Made by a program: the position numbers and the translations under genes. DNA of 64,000 bases from Pantoea cypripedii (GTDB lineage Bacteria; Pseudomonadota; Gammaproteobacteria; Enterobacterales; Enterobacteriaceae). Shown in pieces: positions 42,809-55,744 of the stretch; position 1 is the stretch's first letter, and every line of letters begins with the position of its first letter. A model generated the notes under the pieces. The model had not been told where the DNA came from. It saw only the letters and a list, made by a program, of their open reading frames with translations, and did not search any database. The stretch is taken from assembly GCF_002095535.1 (NCBI RefSeq), contig NZ_MLJI01000001.1, positions 3,854,412 through 3,918,411 on the forward strand, read 5' to 3'.

Positions 42809-44128
42809 TTAGTGGATCAACGAATTGAGGATCAACACGCCAGCCAGACCCAGCACCGAGATCAGCGTTTCCATCACTGTCCAGGTTTTCAGCGTCTCAA
42901 CCACGCTAAGGTTGAAATACCCTTTGAACAGCCAGAAACCCGGATCGTTAACGTGCGAGGCGATCACGCTGCCCGATCCCACGGCCAGCACCATCAGCGC
43001 CGGATCGGCGTGGGTCGCTGCGATAATCGGCGTCACAATCCCGGCCGTGGTGATGGCCGCCACCGTCGCCGAACCCAGCGCAACACGCAACATCGCAGCC
43101 ACGGTCCAGCACATCAACAGCGGAGACAACGAGGAACCTTTCATCATATCGGCGATATAGTTGCCGACGCCGCTATCCACCAACACCTGCTTGAAGGCAC
43201 CGCCACCGGCGATGATAAAGATGATCATGGCAATGGCGGCGATAGACTCTCCGCACATGTCCATCACCTCGCCCATCTTACGGCCATTGCGCAGACCCAG
43301 CGTCAACACCGCAATCACCACGGCGATAAACAACGCCACTGCCGGGTTACCGATAAATTCAAAAAACTGGCGCAGCGGATTCTCTTTCGGTGTGGTCAGC
43401 TCAAACACCGCAGCAATCGCCATCAGCACCACCGGGATGACGGCGGCAAAGATGCTGATACCAAAGCCCGGCATCTCTTCTTCGGCGAAGATTTTCGGGT
43501 TATACAGCCCTTCCGGCGGTGATTTTTCAAAGCTTTTGAGGAATTTGGAGAAGATCGGACCTGCGACAATCACGGTGGGAATGGTGATGATCATGCCGTA
43601 CAGCAGCGTGGTACCGAGGTTCGCACCGAAAATGGTAGCGATAGCCGTTGGCCCCGGATGCGGCGGCAGGAAGCAGTGAGTCACCGACAGCGCAGCCACC
43701 ATCGGCACACCGACATACAGCAGCGGTAAACCGGCAGCGGCCACGATGGTGAACACCAGCGGCAGCAGCAGCACAAAGCCCACTTCATAGAACATCGCCA
43801 GGCCAACAATCAGGCCGGTGACTACCAGCGCCCATTGCAGCCGTTCCTTACCGAAGGCGGCAATCAGCGTAGTGGCAACACGTTGCGCGGCCCCGGTGTC
43901 AGACACCAGCCGCCCGAGCATGGCACCAAAACCGAGGATCATCGCCAGTCCGCCCAGCGTCGAACCGATCCCTTTCTGGATCGACGCCATCACATTCAGC
44001 GGCGTCATCCCTTCGGCGATACCCACCACAGCGGAGACAAACACCAACGCGATAAAGCCGTTGATCTTAAAAACAATCATCAACACCAGCAGGAGAACCA
44101 CGCCCAAAACAATTATGGTTATTGGCAT
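42809..44128 (-). CDS. idnT: L-idonate/gluconate permease IdnT
   Basis: 439 residues, Gnt family of proton symporters: about 12 membrane segments, LPPHPGPTAIATIFGANLGT, SGVGNYIADMMKGSSLSPLL, ALGSATVAAITTAGIVTPII. Imports L-idonate, 5-ketogluconate and D-gluconate. Third gene of the idn operon. Confidence 0.92.
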   Translation of the reverse strand: MPITIIVLGVVLLLVLMIVFKINGFIALVFVSAVVGIAEGMTPLNVMASIQKGIGSTLGGLAMILGFGAMLGRLVSDTGAAQRVATTLIAAFGKERLQWALVVTGLIVGLAMFYEVGFVLLLPLVFTIVAAAGLPLLYVGVPMVAALSVTHCFLPPHPGPTAIATIFGANLGTTLLYGMIITIPTVIVAGPIFSKFLKSFEKSPPEGLYNPKIFAEEEMPGFGISIFAAVIPVVLMAIAAVFELTTPKENPLRQFFEFIGNPAVALFIAVVIAVLTLGLRNGRKMGEVMDMCGESIAAIAMIIFIIAGGGAFKQVLVDSGVGNYIADMMKGSSLSPLLMCWTVAAMLRVALGSATVAAITTAGIVTPIIAATHADPALMVLAVGSGSVIASHVNDPGFWLFKGYFNLSVVETLKTWTVMETLISVLGLAGVLILNSLIH

Positions 44129-44198
44129 TTTTTATTATCCATAGAGAAACAAGAGGTGATTAAGGTTTAGGCGCACCCTGGTGAATGCGCCAATTGAA

Positions 44199-44963
44199 TC
44201 ACACAGCCACGCGCATACCGCCATCGACGAACAACAGGTGACCATTAACAAAATCAGACGCTTTGGAGGACAGGAACACGGCAGCGCCGATCAGTTCCTC
44301 GGGTTTACCCCAGCGCGCTGCCGGAGTGCGTTTGGTGAGCCAGCCGGTAAAGGCGGGATCGTCCGCCAGCGCCTGGGTCATTTCAGTCACGAAATAACCG
44401 GGAGCAATGGCGTTGACCTGGATATTGTGACGCGCCAGTTCCACGCACATGCCACGCGTCAGCATGGTGACGGCCCCTTTGGACGCGGCGTAAGGCGTGA
44501 TGGTGTCGCGCCCCAGCTCGCTCTGCATCGAACCGATGTTGATGATTTTGCCCTGCTGACGATCCACCATCTTCTTCGCCACGGTTTGTGAGACGAGGAA
44601 TACCGCGGTCTGGTTAACGGCGATAACGTCATTCCAGTCCTGCTCCGGGAATTCGAGGAACGGACGACGACGCTGAATCCCGGCGTTGTTCACCAGCACA
44701 TCAATCGCACCCCACTCCGCTTCAATCTCATCCACCGCCTGCTGTACCTGGGCTGACTGCGTCACGTCAAACGCCTTCGCCTGGGCGCGCAGCCCCAGAT
44801 CGCGCAGCTTGGCAGCGGCCTGTTCCGCACCGCCCGGGGTGGTGGCGTTAACAATCACTTCCGCACCGGCCTCGGCCAGGCCGCGTGCCAGCAGGAAACC
44901 AATGCCGCGTGCCGAACCAGTGATCAGAACACGTTTACCTTCGAGGGAAAAAAGCTGACTCAT
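44199..44963 (-). CDS. idnO: 5-keto-D-gluconate 5-reductase IdnO
   Basis: 254 residues from MSQLFSLEGKRVLITG, the E. coli length; the ATG six bases upstream touches the Shine-Dalgarno sequence and is rejected. Short-chain dehydrogenase: GSARGIGFLLARG cofactor loop, VNNAGIQRRRPF, YAASKGAVTMLTRG with catalytic Tyr and Lys. Reduces 5-ketogluconate to gluconate. 10 bp after idnD. Confidence 0.93.
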   Translation of the reverse strand: MSQLFSLEGKRVLITGSARGIGFLLARGLAEAGAEVIVNATTPGGAEQAAAKLRDLGLRAQAKAFDVTQSAQVQQAVDEIEAEWGAIDVLVNNAGIQRRRPFLEFPEQDWNDVIAVNQTAVFLVSQTVAKKMVDRQQGKIINIGSMQSELGRDTITPYAASKGAVTMLTRGMCVELARHNIQVNAIAPGYFVTEMTQALADDPAFTGWLTKRTPAARWGKPEELIGAAVFLSSKASDFVNGHLLFVDGGMRVAV

Positions 44964-44973
44964 AACCATCTCC

Positions 44974-46005
44974 TTAAAATGTTAACTGGACTTTTGCGGC
45001 ACGGGTTTTGTCACCCGCAAACTGCAGCGCAGCATCAATGTCCTGCCAGCCATACTCACCGCTGAACAACGGCAATGGGTTGACAATGCCCTGAGCCAGC
45101 CACTCGACGGCAGTGTTGAATTCGTGGGTAAAACGGAAGGAACCGACCAGGTTAATCTCTTTGGCAATCAACTGCATAATCGGGAACGAGGGGATGGCAC
45201 CGCCCATACCCACCTGCACCAGCGTGCCTTTGGCGCAGACCACATCCAGGCAGCGTTGCAGCGATGACGGATGCCCGGAAGCTTCAAACGCCACGTCAAA
45301 ATAGCCCTTATCGGCCAGATACGGCGTGAAGTCGCCAGTGGCGGCATGAATCACGTCCGTGGCCCCCATCTGCTGCGCCATTACCAGCGAACGCTCGCTG
45401 ATATCGCTGCACACCACCGACGCTGCACCGCGTGCTTTAGCCGCGGCGGCAATCAGGCAGCCGATCGGGCCAACCCCGGAGATAAATACATGCTTGCCGC
45501 TGAGATCGCCGGCCTGATGGGTAGCGTGAATGCACACCGCCAGCGGCTCGGCAAATACCATCACACTTTCATCAGCATCCTGGGGAAAGGGGACGCACTG
45601 CGCGCTATCCACCACTTTGTACTGGGTGAAACCGCCGTCAACGTGCGGTACATACATGGCGCTGCCGAAGAAACGCATGGAGACGCATTGGTTCTCCTGC
45701 TCGCGCTGGCAATATTTGCACTCGCCGCAGGGCTTAGAAGGGTTAACCGCCACTTTCTGATCGGGCTTCAGTCGTGGGTCGTCGCTTTCAACCACATAGC
45801 CAATCACCTCATGGCCGAGAATCATCGGCATTTTGACTTCAAAGCTGCCGACTTTGCCTTCCTGATAATAATGCAGATCCGAACCGCAAATGCCGCCGCG
45901 CGTAATGCGCACCAGCGTCCCTTTGCCGTTCCATTCCACCTGCTGCTGTGCCACGCTGACTTGTTGTTTTCCGGTGATCACGCAGGATTGCGTTTCGATA
46001 TTCAT
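44974..46005 (-). CDS. idnD: L-idonate 5-dehydrogenase IdnD
   Basis: 343 residues from MNIETQSCVITGKQQV, preceded by GGGGAAG; E. coli IdnD is also 343. Zinc-containing medium-chain dehydrogenase: GGICGSDLHYYQEGKVGSF, GHEVIGYVVE, structural zinc CGECKYCQREQENQC. Oxidises L-idonate to 5-ketogluconate, first step of the pathway and first gene of the operon. Confidence 0.93.
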   Translation of the reverse strand: MNIETQSCVITGKQQVSVAQQQVEWNGKGTLVRITRGGICGSDLHYYQEGKVGSFEVKMPMILGHEVIGYVVESDDPRLKPDQKVAVNPSKPCGECKYCQREQENQCVSMRFFGSAMYVPHVDGGFTQYKVVDSAQCVPFPQDADESVMVFAEPLAVCIHATHQAGDLSGKHVFISGVGPIGCLIAAAAKARGAASVVCSDISERSLVMAQQMGATDVIHAATGDFTPYLADKGYFDVAFEASGHPSSLQRCLDVVCAKGTLVQVGMGGAIPSFPIMQLIAKEINLVGSFRFTHEFNTAVEWLAQGIVNPLPLFSGEYGWQDIDAALQFAGDKTRAAKVQLTF

Positions 46006-46104
46006 AACTTCCCCATTCAGTGGTGTTGCAATGGGGGCCATAAAACCGGGTTAGCGGGGTTAAAACTGTGACGAAGATCACTCAAAAACATGTTACGAAA
46101 AAGC

Positions 46105-46118
46105 TGTTACGCATAACG
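46105..46118. promoter_or_regulatory. GntR/IdnR-type operator
   Basis: TGTTACGCATAACG, close to the GntR/IdnR palindrome (TGTTACCGATAACA), 100 bp upstream of idnD. A partial ATGTTACG lies just beside it at 46090. Between here and fadH (46119-46467) I see no convincing gene; a 52-codon minus-strand frame at 46303-46461 lacks a Shine-Dalgarno sequence. Confidence 0.7.
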
Positions 46119-46467
46119 TGATACACGATCGTCCTACCCGGAACTCAATGAGAGAAATATCCAGGTTATCGCCAGACCGGTCCTGGTTACCTCCCATCCC
46201 GAACCTGCGAAGATACGCCCATCCTCAATGGGGATAGCTGGATTGAGTCTCAGTAATTAATAACTAAAGAGCTAAGTCGTTAGCCATGACCTTAATGCCA
46301 TTTCAGGGTGAGTAAGTTCTTTCCCGTGCCTGGGTAAAAGATGTCCGATTCTTGCGCCCGTACTTACCACCCTGCTTTTTTTGATGTGACTCACAGGCTG
46401 AATACGTCCCACTTCCTTCCTGATAAATACCCATTAAAGTTAACTCATCCGACCACTTCATTAGTGA

Positions 46468-48477
<2,010 letters not shown>

Positions 48478-49596
48478 TCAACGCAGTTTGACGGAACGCA
48501 ACACCACAAACTTGGCGGTTGACGCCACCAGCGTGCAGTTGCCGAACAGCTTTTTCATCTTGTGATGATAATCGAGGTGGCGGTTGCCCACGATGCGCAA
48601 CTCGCCGCCATATTGCAGACAACGTTTGGCATCACGCAGCATTTGCCACGCCAGATGATCGGTTACGGCATGCTGCTGGTGGAACGGCGGGTTACACAAC
48701 ACCGCGTGCAGACGATCGGAAGGGAATCCGCTCAGCGCGTTGTTCACGCGGAACTGGCAGCGCGCTAAATCCTGCGGGCGGTTCACTTCGACGTTAAGAC
48801 GGCTCGATGCCACCGCCATGTAAGACTCATCAAAGAACAACACTTCAGCCTGTGGATTCTGCTCCAGCGCCATCAGGCCAATCACCCCATTACCGCAGCC
48901 GAGGTCGAGAATCTCCCCTTCAACATCATGTGGCAGATGCTGCATAAAAAAGCGCGCACCGATATCCAGCGAGCTACGGGAAAACACGTTGGCATGGTTA
49001 TGGATCTGATAGTCAGTGTCATCCAGCGGCCAGACGGTGGTTGGTGACTGTGCAGCCAGCTTTGGCGCGGTGTAATGGCTATACACCAGACGCGCCTTTC
49101 TCCATGCCAGTGAGGTTTTGCTTTCGCCAAGAATGCGCTCAAACAGTTGCAGGGTGGAGCTATGGATATCTTTGGCTTTCGCCCCGGCCAGAATCAGCGT
49201 GTCAGGCGTCACCACATCACGCAGCGCACGCAGCTGATGCTCCAGCAATGCCAGGGTTTTAGGGATTTTGATCATCACCACCGCCGGGGCGGCAGGCAGC
49301 GCCGCCAGGCTGTCGAGAAACTGCACCTGATCTTCATCCATATCATTGAGGCGCAGGTTTTGCCGGGCCGCCTGCTGGCTGAGCCATGAATCGCTGACAT
49401 GCCAGACCTGACGATTATGCAGTCCGCAAGTCAGCGCACCGAAGCTGTCATTAAATAACAGTACCGGACCGTCCGGCAGCGCCTGCTGCAACAGATATTC
49501 ATCTGCCGCATCCCACGCCTGCAAAGGGCTTTCTTCGCGCATCGGCGGAAAGCGGTGCAGCGTCAGGGTGCGATCGGTCAGTTCAAGTTGGCTCAT
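48478..49596 (-). CDS. rlmG: 23S rRNA m2G1835 methyltransferase RlmG
   Basis: About 372 residues from [21 protein letters not shown]. coli has 378. SAM-binding [20 protein letters not shown] and the NPPFHQ motif of N2-guanine methyltransferases. Modifies helix 67 of 23S rRNA. An in-frame ATG 21 bases upstream is less likely. Confidence 0.94.
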   Translation of the reverse strand: MSQLELTDRTLTLHRFPPMREESPLQAWDAADEYLLQQALPDGPVLLFNDSFGALTCGLHNRQVWHVSDSWLSQQAARQNLRLNDMDEDQVQFLDSLAALPAAPAVVMIKIPKTLALLEHQLRALRDVVTPDTLILAGAKAKDIHSSTLQLFERILGESKTSLAWRKARLVYSHYTAPKLAAQSPTTVWPLDDTDYQIHNHANVFSRSSLDIGARFFMQHLPHDVEGEILDLGCGNGVIGLMALEQNPQAEVLFFDESYMAVASSRLNVEVNRPQDLARCQFRVNNALSGFPSDRLHAVLCNPPFHQQHAVTDHLAWQMLRDAKRCLQYGGELRIVGNRHLDYHHKMKKLFGNCTLVASTAKFVVLRSVKLR

Positions 49597-49677
49597 GGAA
49601 TCTCCGGCGTGGTACACTTTGCGCGATTTTCGCCCTAAAAAGGGGGCGCAGTATACTGTCTTTCGCCGGGAATCCCA

Positions 49678-50178
49678 ATGTCATTAATCTATCTGCAGGG
49701 CTACCCTGAACATATCCTCAGCCAGGTACAGACGCTGATTGAGCAGCAACGTCTCGGCGCTTTTTTACAGCAGCGCTATCCCGATATGCACGATCTGGTG
49801 AGCGATAAAGCGCTGTACGATTACACCCAGGGACTGAAAAACCGCTACATGCGCAGCGCGCCGCCAGTCAGCAAAGTAATTTGGGATAATAAAATCAAGG
49901 TGATGAAGCACGCCCTTGGCCTGCACACTGCCATCTCCCGCGTGCAGGGCGGCAACCTGAAAGCCAAAGCCGAAATCCGCATCTCCACCTTTTTCCGTCT
50001 CGCGCCGGAAGCCTTTCTGCGCATGATCGTGGTGCACGAACTGGCGCATCTGAAAGAGAAAGATCACAGCAAAGCCTTCTATCAACTCTGCTGCCATATG
50101 GAGCCGGATTATCATCAGCTGGAGTTCGATGCCCGGCTGTGGATGACCGAGCAGGCGCTGCGCGGTAACGCGGCTTAA
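49678..50178 (+). CDS. ygjP: YgjP family metal-dependent hydrolase
   Basis: 166 residues. Zinc site [20 protein letters not shown] (HExxH plus a third His), WlaM/M48-like metalloprotease fold family; E. coli YgjP has been linked to UTP hydrolysis. Same neighbour order as E. coli (fadH-rlmG-ygjP). Converges on the ClC gene with a 4-bp overlap. Confidence 0.9.
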   Translation: MSLIYLQGYPEHILSQVQTLIEQQRLGAFLQQRYPDMHDLVSDKALYDYTQGLKNRYMRSAPPVSKVIWDNKIKVMKHALGLHTAISRVQGGNLKAKAEIRISTFFRLAPEAFLRMIVVHELAHLKEKDHSKAFYQLCCHMEPDYHQLEFDARLWMTEQALRGNAA

Positions 50179-51863
50179 AGAAACTCCTGCGCCTTCTGAA
50201 TCAGACTGGTTTTCGTCAGCGCGCCAAGGAAATGGCGCTCCTGCGGATTGTTCAACACCGGCAGGCGTTCCAGCGTCACGCGGGCAAATGCTTCCCAGCC
50301 TTCGCGCATGCTCTGGTTCTGATAAATACACGGGAAATTGCTATCCATCACCATACTCACCGGTGACTGTAAGGTGATTTCCTCGGACAGCACCTTGCGC
50401 GCAATATCGTGAATCGATACCACCCCGAGAAACTGGCCGCTGGCGTTGATGACATAGACATAACGCTCGCGCTTCAGCGAACTCACCGCCAGCGCCTGCC
50501 CGACTGACTCATCCGGTTGCAGGGCGGCACCGGGGATGATCAGCTGATCAACGCGCATATTATCGAAATCATATTTGGCTTCAGAACGGCTGAGATGCCC
50601 ACTCACCACCGGATAAGTGCTGGCGGATTGCAGACGATAGACCAGCATCGACGCCAGCACCGACGCAATCATCAGCGGGAACAGCAGGCTGCTGTTGAGC
50701 GTCATCTCCAGCACCATCAACATCGCCATCAGCGGCGCCTGGCTGACTGCCGCCAGCACCGCCGCCATGCCGATAGCGGCATACAGCAGCGTATCACCCA
50801 CCGGCAAATGCAGCGCGGCACCCAGGCTGGCAAGCAACGCCCCCAGCAACGCACCAATTAATAAGGAAGGGGTGAATAATCCGCCTACTGCATTCGAGCC
50901 GACCGAAAGCGTGGTCGCCAGGGTTTTCAGGATCAACAATCCCAGCAGGCCCCATAGCAGATAATGACCCTCGATGATTTTAATGATCACTTCATAGCCA
51001 TTACCCAGAATATCGGTGGAGATCAGCGCCAGAAAACCCACGGCCAGACCACCGGCACCGAGACGCAACGGCAGAGAACGCACACGCCCAAACAGCGCTT
51101 TGCTGCGCGCAATCAGTTTGATCAGCAACCAGCCCGCCAACCCGGATGCCAGCCCAATCAACACCGTCATCAGCAGGCTGGTCATATCCAGCTGGAAGCT
51201 GACGTCAGACAATGGATAGAGCGCGTTACGGAAACCCAGCGACCACATGGTCATCACCGCCACCGCAGAGGCGATGACCAGCGGAATCAGCCGCTGCAAG
51301 GCAGAAATACCAAAGGCAATTTCGGCGACAAAGATCGCTGACGCCAGCGGCGCATGGTACACCGACGACAAGCCAGCAGCGGCGGCCATCGCCACAATAT
51401 CGCTATTACGCAGACCGAGTGATTTCGGCAACCAGCGGCCAATTAAGCTGCCGCACAGCGCCGAAAGCTGCACCATCGGCCCTTCTTTACCTATCGATGC
51501 GCCACTGCCGATACTGGCAATCGACGACAGAGCGCGAAACAGTGAAGTTTTGGTCGGTACCGCATCCAGCCGGGCGTTGATCACTTCGAGGTAATCGGTT
51601 TTCACCGTTTCCTGCTGCTCAATGCTGACGGCATAACGCAAAAACCACCCCGCCAGCAAGCCACCAGCGCCCACCAGCAGCGGCCAGAAAATCCACGGCC
51701 AGACATGCATCGCCACGGTGATTTCACTATCACTGTGAAATAACAGACGGTTAATCAGATCGATAACCCCGCGAAAAGCGAGCGTCACCAGTGAGGCCGC
51801 GCAACCGACCGGGATGGCAATCAGCAATGTGGTCCAGTTCAGTGCATGTTTACTTCCACTCAC
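50175..51863 (-). CDS. ClC-family chloride channel/antiporter with CBS domains
   Basis: 562 residues. Ten or more membrane segments; the selectivity filter appears as GSGASIGKEGPMVQ, GxxGGLFTPS as VGGLFTPSLLIG. Two C-terminal CBS domains (MRVDQLIIPGAALQPDESVG; VSMVMDSNFPCIYQNQSMRE). In ClC antiporters the proton glutamate is the Glu of GKEGP, kept here. It sits between ygjP and ygjR, a position without a ClC gene in E. coli. Confidence 0.9.
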   Translation of the reverse strand: MSGSKHALNWTTLLIAIPVGCAASLVTLAFRGVIDLINRLLFHSDSEITVAMHVWPWIFWPLLVGAGGLLAGWFLRYAVSIEQQETVKTDYLEVINARLDAVPTKTSLFRALSSIASIGSGASIGKEGPMVQLSALCGSLIGRWLPKSLGLRNSDIVAMAAAAGLSSVYHAPLASAIFVAEIAFGISALQRLIPLVIASAVAVMTMWSLGFRNALYPLSDVSFQLDMTSLLMTVLIGLASGLAGWLLIKLIARSKALFGRVRSLPLRLGAGGLAVGFLALISTDILGNGYEVIIKIIEGHYLLWGLLGLLILKTLATTLSVGSNAVGGLFTPSLLIGALLGALLASLGAALHLPVGDTLLYAAIGMAAVLAAVSQAPLMAMLMVLEMTLNSSLLFPLMIASVLASMLVYRLQSASTYPVVSGHLSRSEAKYDFDNMRVDQLIIPGAALQPDESVGQALAVSSLKRERYVYVINASGQFLGVVSIHDIARKVLSEEITLQSPVSMVMDSNFPCIYQNQSMREGWEAFARVTLERLPVLNNPQERHFLGALTKTSLIQKAQEFL

Positions 51864-52014
51864 CCGCGCGTCCTCTTCTGTCCGGGATAAAAATCATAGC
51901 TGCATCATCATATTGGAATGCGGATCTCAGGATCAAATTTCGCCTGTGTTTGCTAATTACGTTACCGTGCCAGCATGCTACTCTGCCGTTTTATCCCTGC
52001 CGGAGAAACCGCAC

Positions 52015-52995
52015 GTGATTCGCTTCGCTATTGTGGGAACCAACTGGATCACCCGCCAGTTTATCGACGCCGCACATGAAAGCGGCAAAATGAAACTGAG
52101 CGCTGTTTATTCACGCCAGCAGCAGCAGGCTGAAGCCTTCGCCAACGATTATCCCTGCAAGCACATCTTCACCTCGCTTGAGGCGATGGCCGCCAGCGAC
52201 GCCATCGACGCGGTCTATATCGCCAGCCCGAACGCGTTGCACTGCGAGCAGGCACTGCTGTTTATGTCGCACGGCAAACATGTGATTTGCGAAAAACCGC
52301 TGGCCTCTAACCTGCGTGAAGCGGAAGCAATGATCGCCTGCGCGCGGGAAAACCAGGTGGTGCTGTTCGAAGCCTTTAAAACTGCCAGCCTGCCGACCTT
52401 TTTGCAGCTGCAAAAATCCCTGCCGCAGGTTGGCAAAATGCGCAAGGCGCTGCTGAATTACTGCCAGTACTCCTCACGTTACCCGCGCTATCTGGCAGGC
52501 GGAAACCCCAACACCTTTAATCCGCAATGGTCCAACGGTTCCATTATGGATATCGGATATTACTGCCTCGCGGCAGCAGTCACCTTATGGGGCGAACCCC
52601 AGCAGGTAACCGCCCAGGCTTCACTGCTGGAAAGTGGTGTGGATGCACATGGCGTAGCGGTGCTGGGCTATGGCGATTTCGATGTGACGATTCTGCATTC
52701 TAAGGTGAGTGATTCGCTGATACCGAGCGAAATTCAGGGCGAGGCTGGCTCGCTGGTGATTGAGAAAATCTCCGAGTGCCAGCAGTTGCGCTTTATCCCA
52801 CGCGGCGGTGAGAGCCAGAATCTGACGCAGATGCAGCACATCAACACTATGCTGTATGAAGCCGAAACCTTTTCCCGGTTGGTGAATGGGGGTCAGGTGG
52901 AGCATCCCGGTCTGCAAACGTCGCGTATCACCGCCGCATTGCTGACAGAAATTCGTCGCCAGACGGGTGTGGTTTTCCCGGCGGATAATCCGTAG
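52015..52995 (+). CDS. ygjR: Gfo/Idh/MocA-type oxidoreductase YgjR
   Basis: 326 residues from a GTG start with GGAG 8 bases upstream. NAD(P)-binding IRFAIVGTNWITRQFIDAAH; EKPLASNLREAEAMI with the conserved catalytic Lys. Substrate unknown. Divergent from the ClC gene. Same position as ygjR in E. coli. Confidence 0.9.
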   Translation: MIRFAIVGTNWITRQFIDAAHESGKMKLSAVYSRQQQQAEAFANDYPCKHIFTSLEAMAASDAIDAVYIASPNALHCEQALLFMSHGKHVICEKPLASNLREAEAMIACARENQVVLFEAFKTASLPTFLQLQKSLPQVGKMRKALLNYCQYSSRYPRYLAGGNPNTFNPQWSNGSIMDIGYYCLAAAVTLWGEPQQVTAQASLLESGVDAHGVAVLGYGDFDVTILHSKVSDSLIPSEIQGEAGSLVIEKISECQQLRFIPRGGESQNLTQMQHINTMLYEAETFSRLVNGGQVEHPGLQTSRITAALLTEIRRQTGVVFPADNP

Positions 52996-53101
52996 CGGCA
53001 CGTTTTTATCCGTCCGAGCGGAATCGACGGGTGCGTAAATATTTCAAAATATTTCCTGCACCCCATTGCTTCCCGGCGCTGTGGCAAGTATGTTAGCCAA
53101 C

Positions 53102-53223
53102 GCAAAGGGGAGTAACTTATAAGCTGATTGATCGTCATTACGATGCATTAAGCATCCGGTCATCAGGCAACCCGGAATCCATTCTGAGTTGTAAGTGAGA
53201 CCTTGCCGGAAGGCGAGGTTTGC
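53102..53223 (+). promoter_or_regulatory. yybP-ykoY (alx) manganese/alkaline riboswitch
   Basis: Contains the family core: GCAAAGGGGAGTAAC, ATCGTCATTACGAT, CATCCGGTCATCAGGCAACC, GTAAGTGAGACCTTGCCGGA and AGGCGAGGTTTGC, as in the alx leader (PRE element) of E. coli. A further hairpin (53231-53268, ending in T6) before the alx start is likely part of the on/off structure. Senses Mn2+ and pH. Confidence 0.9.
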
Positions 53224-53290
53224 TTATAACAAAAAAGCGGCTGACGTCTTCTGACTTCGGCCTTTTTTATTTTCAGGACAGGATACGTTT

Positions 53291-54262
53291 ATGCAAACTG
53301 TAGGCACGCCACTGCTGTGGGGCAGTTTTGCCGTTGTAGTGTTCATCATGCTGGCGATTGATCTCTTGCTCCAGGGACGTCGCGGCGCACAAACCATGTC
53401 ATTCAAACAGGCGGCAATCTGGTCGCTGATTTGGGTCTCCGTCTCCTTGCTGTTCAGCGCCGCATTCTGGTGGTATCTCGACGGCAGTGCCGGGCGCGAA
53501 GTGGCAACGGCACAAACCCTCGCCTTCCTTACCGGCTACATCCTGGAAAAAGCGCTGGCGGTGGATAACGTCTTCGTCTGGCTGATGCTGTTTAGCTACT
53601 TTGCCATTCCGGCCCAGCTGCAACGCCGTGTACTGATCTACGGCGTATTGGGTGCGATCGTACTGCGTACTATCATGATTTTCGGCGGCAGCTGGCTGGT
53701 CACGCAGTTCAGCTGGATTCTGTATATCTTCGGTGCCTTCCTGTTGTTCACCGGCCTGAAGATGGCGCTGGCGAAAGAGGATGATGACAATGCGGTGGGC
53801 GATAAGCCGCTGGTGCGCTGGTTGCGTAAACACCTGCGCATGACCGAGAGTCTGGAAGGTGAGAAGTTCTTCACCCGCAAAAACGGCGTGTTGTTCGCCA
53901 CCCCGCTGCTGCTGGTGTTGATCATGGTGGAACTGAGCGACGTCATCTTCGCCGTTGACAGTATCCCGGCTATCTTTGCCGTCACCACCGATCCCTTTAT
54001 CGTTCTGACCTCAAACCTGTTCGCTATCCTCGGTCTGCGTGCCATGTACTTCCTGCTGGCCAACGTAGCAGAACGCTTCTCAATGCTGAAATACGGCCTG
54101 GCCATCGTGCTGGTGTTTATCGGTATCAAGATGCTGATTGTTGAGTTCTACCATATCCCGGTCGCCGTCTCGCTGACGGTGGTTGGTGTGATTCTGGGGG
54201 GGACACTGCTGATTAATGCCTGGGTTAACCGCAGAAACGACCAGAAGAAGATCTCATCATAA
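53291..54262 (+). CDS. alx: TerC-family manganese exporter Alx
   Basis: 323 residues (E. coli Alx 321). Membrane protein of the TerC family: [20 protein letters not shown] and [20 protein letters not shown] hold the conserved acidic residues in the membrane. Induced at high pH and by Mn2+ via the leader riboswitch. Confidence 0.95.
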   Translation: MQTVGTPLLWGSFAVVVFIMLAIDLLLQGRRGAQTMSFKQAAIWSLIWVSVSLLFSAAFWWYLDGSAGREVATAQTLAFLTGYILEKALAVDNVFVWLMLFSYFAIPAQLQRRVLIYGVLGAIVLRTIMIFGGSWLVTQFSWILYIFGAFLLFTGLKMALAKEDDDNAVGDKPLVRWLRKHLRMTESLEGEKFFTRKNGVLFATPLLLVLIMVELSDVIFAVDSIPAIFAVTTDPFIVLTSNLFAILGLRAMYFLLANVAERFSMLKYGLAIVLVFIGIKMLIVEFYHIPVAVSLTVVGVILGGTLLINAWVNRRNDQKKISS

Positions 54263-54269
54263 TCTGCTA

Positions 54270-54290
54270 CAGGGGCGTTAATCGCCCCTG
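54270..54290 (+). terminator. alx terminator
   Basis: CAGGGGCG/CGCCCCTG hairpin with CTTTATTTT tail, 8 bp after the alx stop. The region to 54494 holds the sstT promoter (TTCCTTATACT near 54411) and no gene. Confidence 0.8.
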
Positions 54291-54494
54291 CTTTATTTTG
54301 CGATATAACCCACCCTCCTGCCGATATTCTGCAACCATCGACATCATCAGCAGATCAAAAATCCACACCCACCACAAACTGCAGAATTATCTCTTTCTTC
54401 ATCGAATGTTTTCCTTATACTCCGCCAGCTACACTATCGCCGCGCGGTGATTCTGCGCAGCAAACTTATTACCGACATATAAAAAGATCGTGAT

Positions 54495-55730
54495 ATGCAA
54501 ACAAACATCATTGGACGACTCGGCGCGCTGTTCGCAGGCAGCCTGGTAAAACAAATTATGCTGGGACTGATTGCCGGTGTGGCACTGGCCTGGTTTTCGC
54601 GCGATGCGGCGCTGGCCGTTGGCCTGCTGGGTGAGTTGTTCGTTCGCGCCCTGAAAGCGGTGGCTCCGTTGCTGGTTCTGGTGCTGGTGATCTCGTCGAT
54701 TGCCAATCACCAGCAGGGGCAAAAAACCAATATCCGCCCAATCATTATGCTGTATCTGCTGAGCACATTTTTCGCGGCCATCGTTGCGGTGGTGTTCAGC
54801 CATCTGTTCCCGCAGATGCTGTCGATGAATGTCGGCAAGACCGAAATCACCCCGCCCTCCGGTATTGCCGAGGTGTTACATGGCCTGCTGATGAGCATGG
54901 TGTCGAACCCGATTGAAGCGCTGATGAACGCCAATTACATCGGCATTCTGGTGTGGGCGCTGGGCCTGGGTCTGGCGTTTCGTCATGCCAGCCCGAGCAG
55001 CAAAGCCTTTCTCAACGACGCCTCGAATGCCGCTACCTGGGTAGTTCGTTGCGTGATCCGTTGCGCCCCGCTGGGGATTTTTGGCCTGGTGGCGTCGATT
55101 CTGGCTTCAACCGGTTTTGATGCGTTGTGGGAATATGCCAGCCTGCTGTCATTGCTGATCGGCTGTATGTTGCTGATGGCGCTGGTGGTTAACCCGCTGC
55201 TGGTGTTTAACAAAATCCGCCGCAATCCCTACCCGCTGGTCTTCACCTGCATGCGTGAAAGTGGCGTCACTGCCTTCTTCACCCGCAGTTCGGCAGCCAA
55301 TATTCCGGTGAATATGGCACTGGCAAAACGTCTGGGCCTCGATGAAGACACCTATTCCGTCTCAATTCCGCTGGGTGCCACCATCAGCATGGCCGGGGCG
55401 TCGATCACCATCACCGTGCTGACGCTGGCTGCTGTACATACGCTGGGGATTTCTGTCGATGTGCCCACTGCGATTCTGCTTAGCCTGGTGGCTTCGCTGT
55501 GCGCCTGTGGAGCCTCGGGCGTCGCTGGCGGTTCGTTGCTGCTGATTCCGGTCGCCTGCAATATGTTTGGTATTCCCAATGACCTGGCAATGCAGGTGGT
55601 GGCGGTCGGTTTCATTATCGGCGTGTTGCAGGATTCTGCCGAAACCGCGCTGAACTCCTCAACGGATATTCTGTTTACCGCCGCGGTGTGTCAGGCCGAA
55701 GCGGAGCGTGAAGCACGCGCGGCAGCCTGA
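54495..55730 (+). CDS. sstT: Serine/threonine:sodium symporter SstT
   Basis: 411 residues (E. coli 414). Dicarboxylate/amino acid:cation symporter family: [60 protein letters not shown]. Imports L-serine and L-threonine with Na+. Confidence 0.95.
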   Translation: MQTNIIGRLGALFAGSLVKQIMLGLIAGVALAWFSRDAALAVGLLGELFVRALKAVAPLLVLVLVISSIANHQQGQKTNIRPIIMLYLLSTFFAAIVAVVFSHLFPQMLSMNVGKTEITPPSGIAEVLHGLLMSMVSNPIEALMNANYIGILVWALGLGLAFRHASPSSKAFLNDASNAATWVVRCVIRCAPLGIFGLVASILASTGFDALWEYASLLSLLIGCMLLMALVVNPLLVFNKIRRNPYPLVFTCMRESGVTAFFTRSSAANIPVNMALAKRLGLDEDTYSVSIPLGATISMAGASITITVLTLAAVHTLGISVDVPTAILLSLVASLCACGASGVAGGSLLLIPVACNMFGIPNDLAMQVVAVGFIIGVLQDSAETALNSSTDILFTAAVCQAEAEREARAAA

Positions 55731-55744
55731 TTTACGCATATTCT

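Noticed and set aside
46303..46461. 52-codon minus-strand frame between idnD and fadH
   Set aside because: Overlaps the fadH promoter region, no RBS, no recognisable motif; too weak to call.
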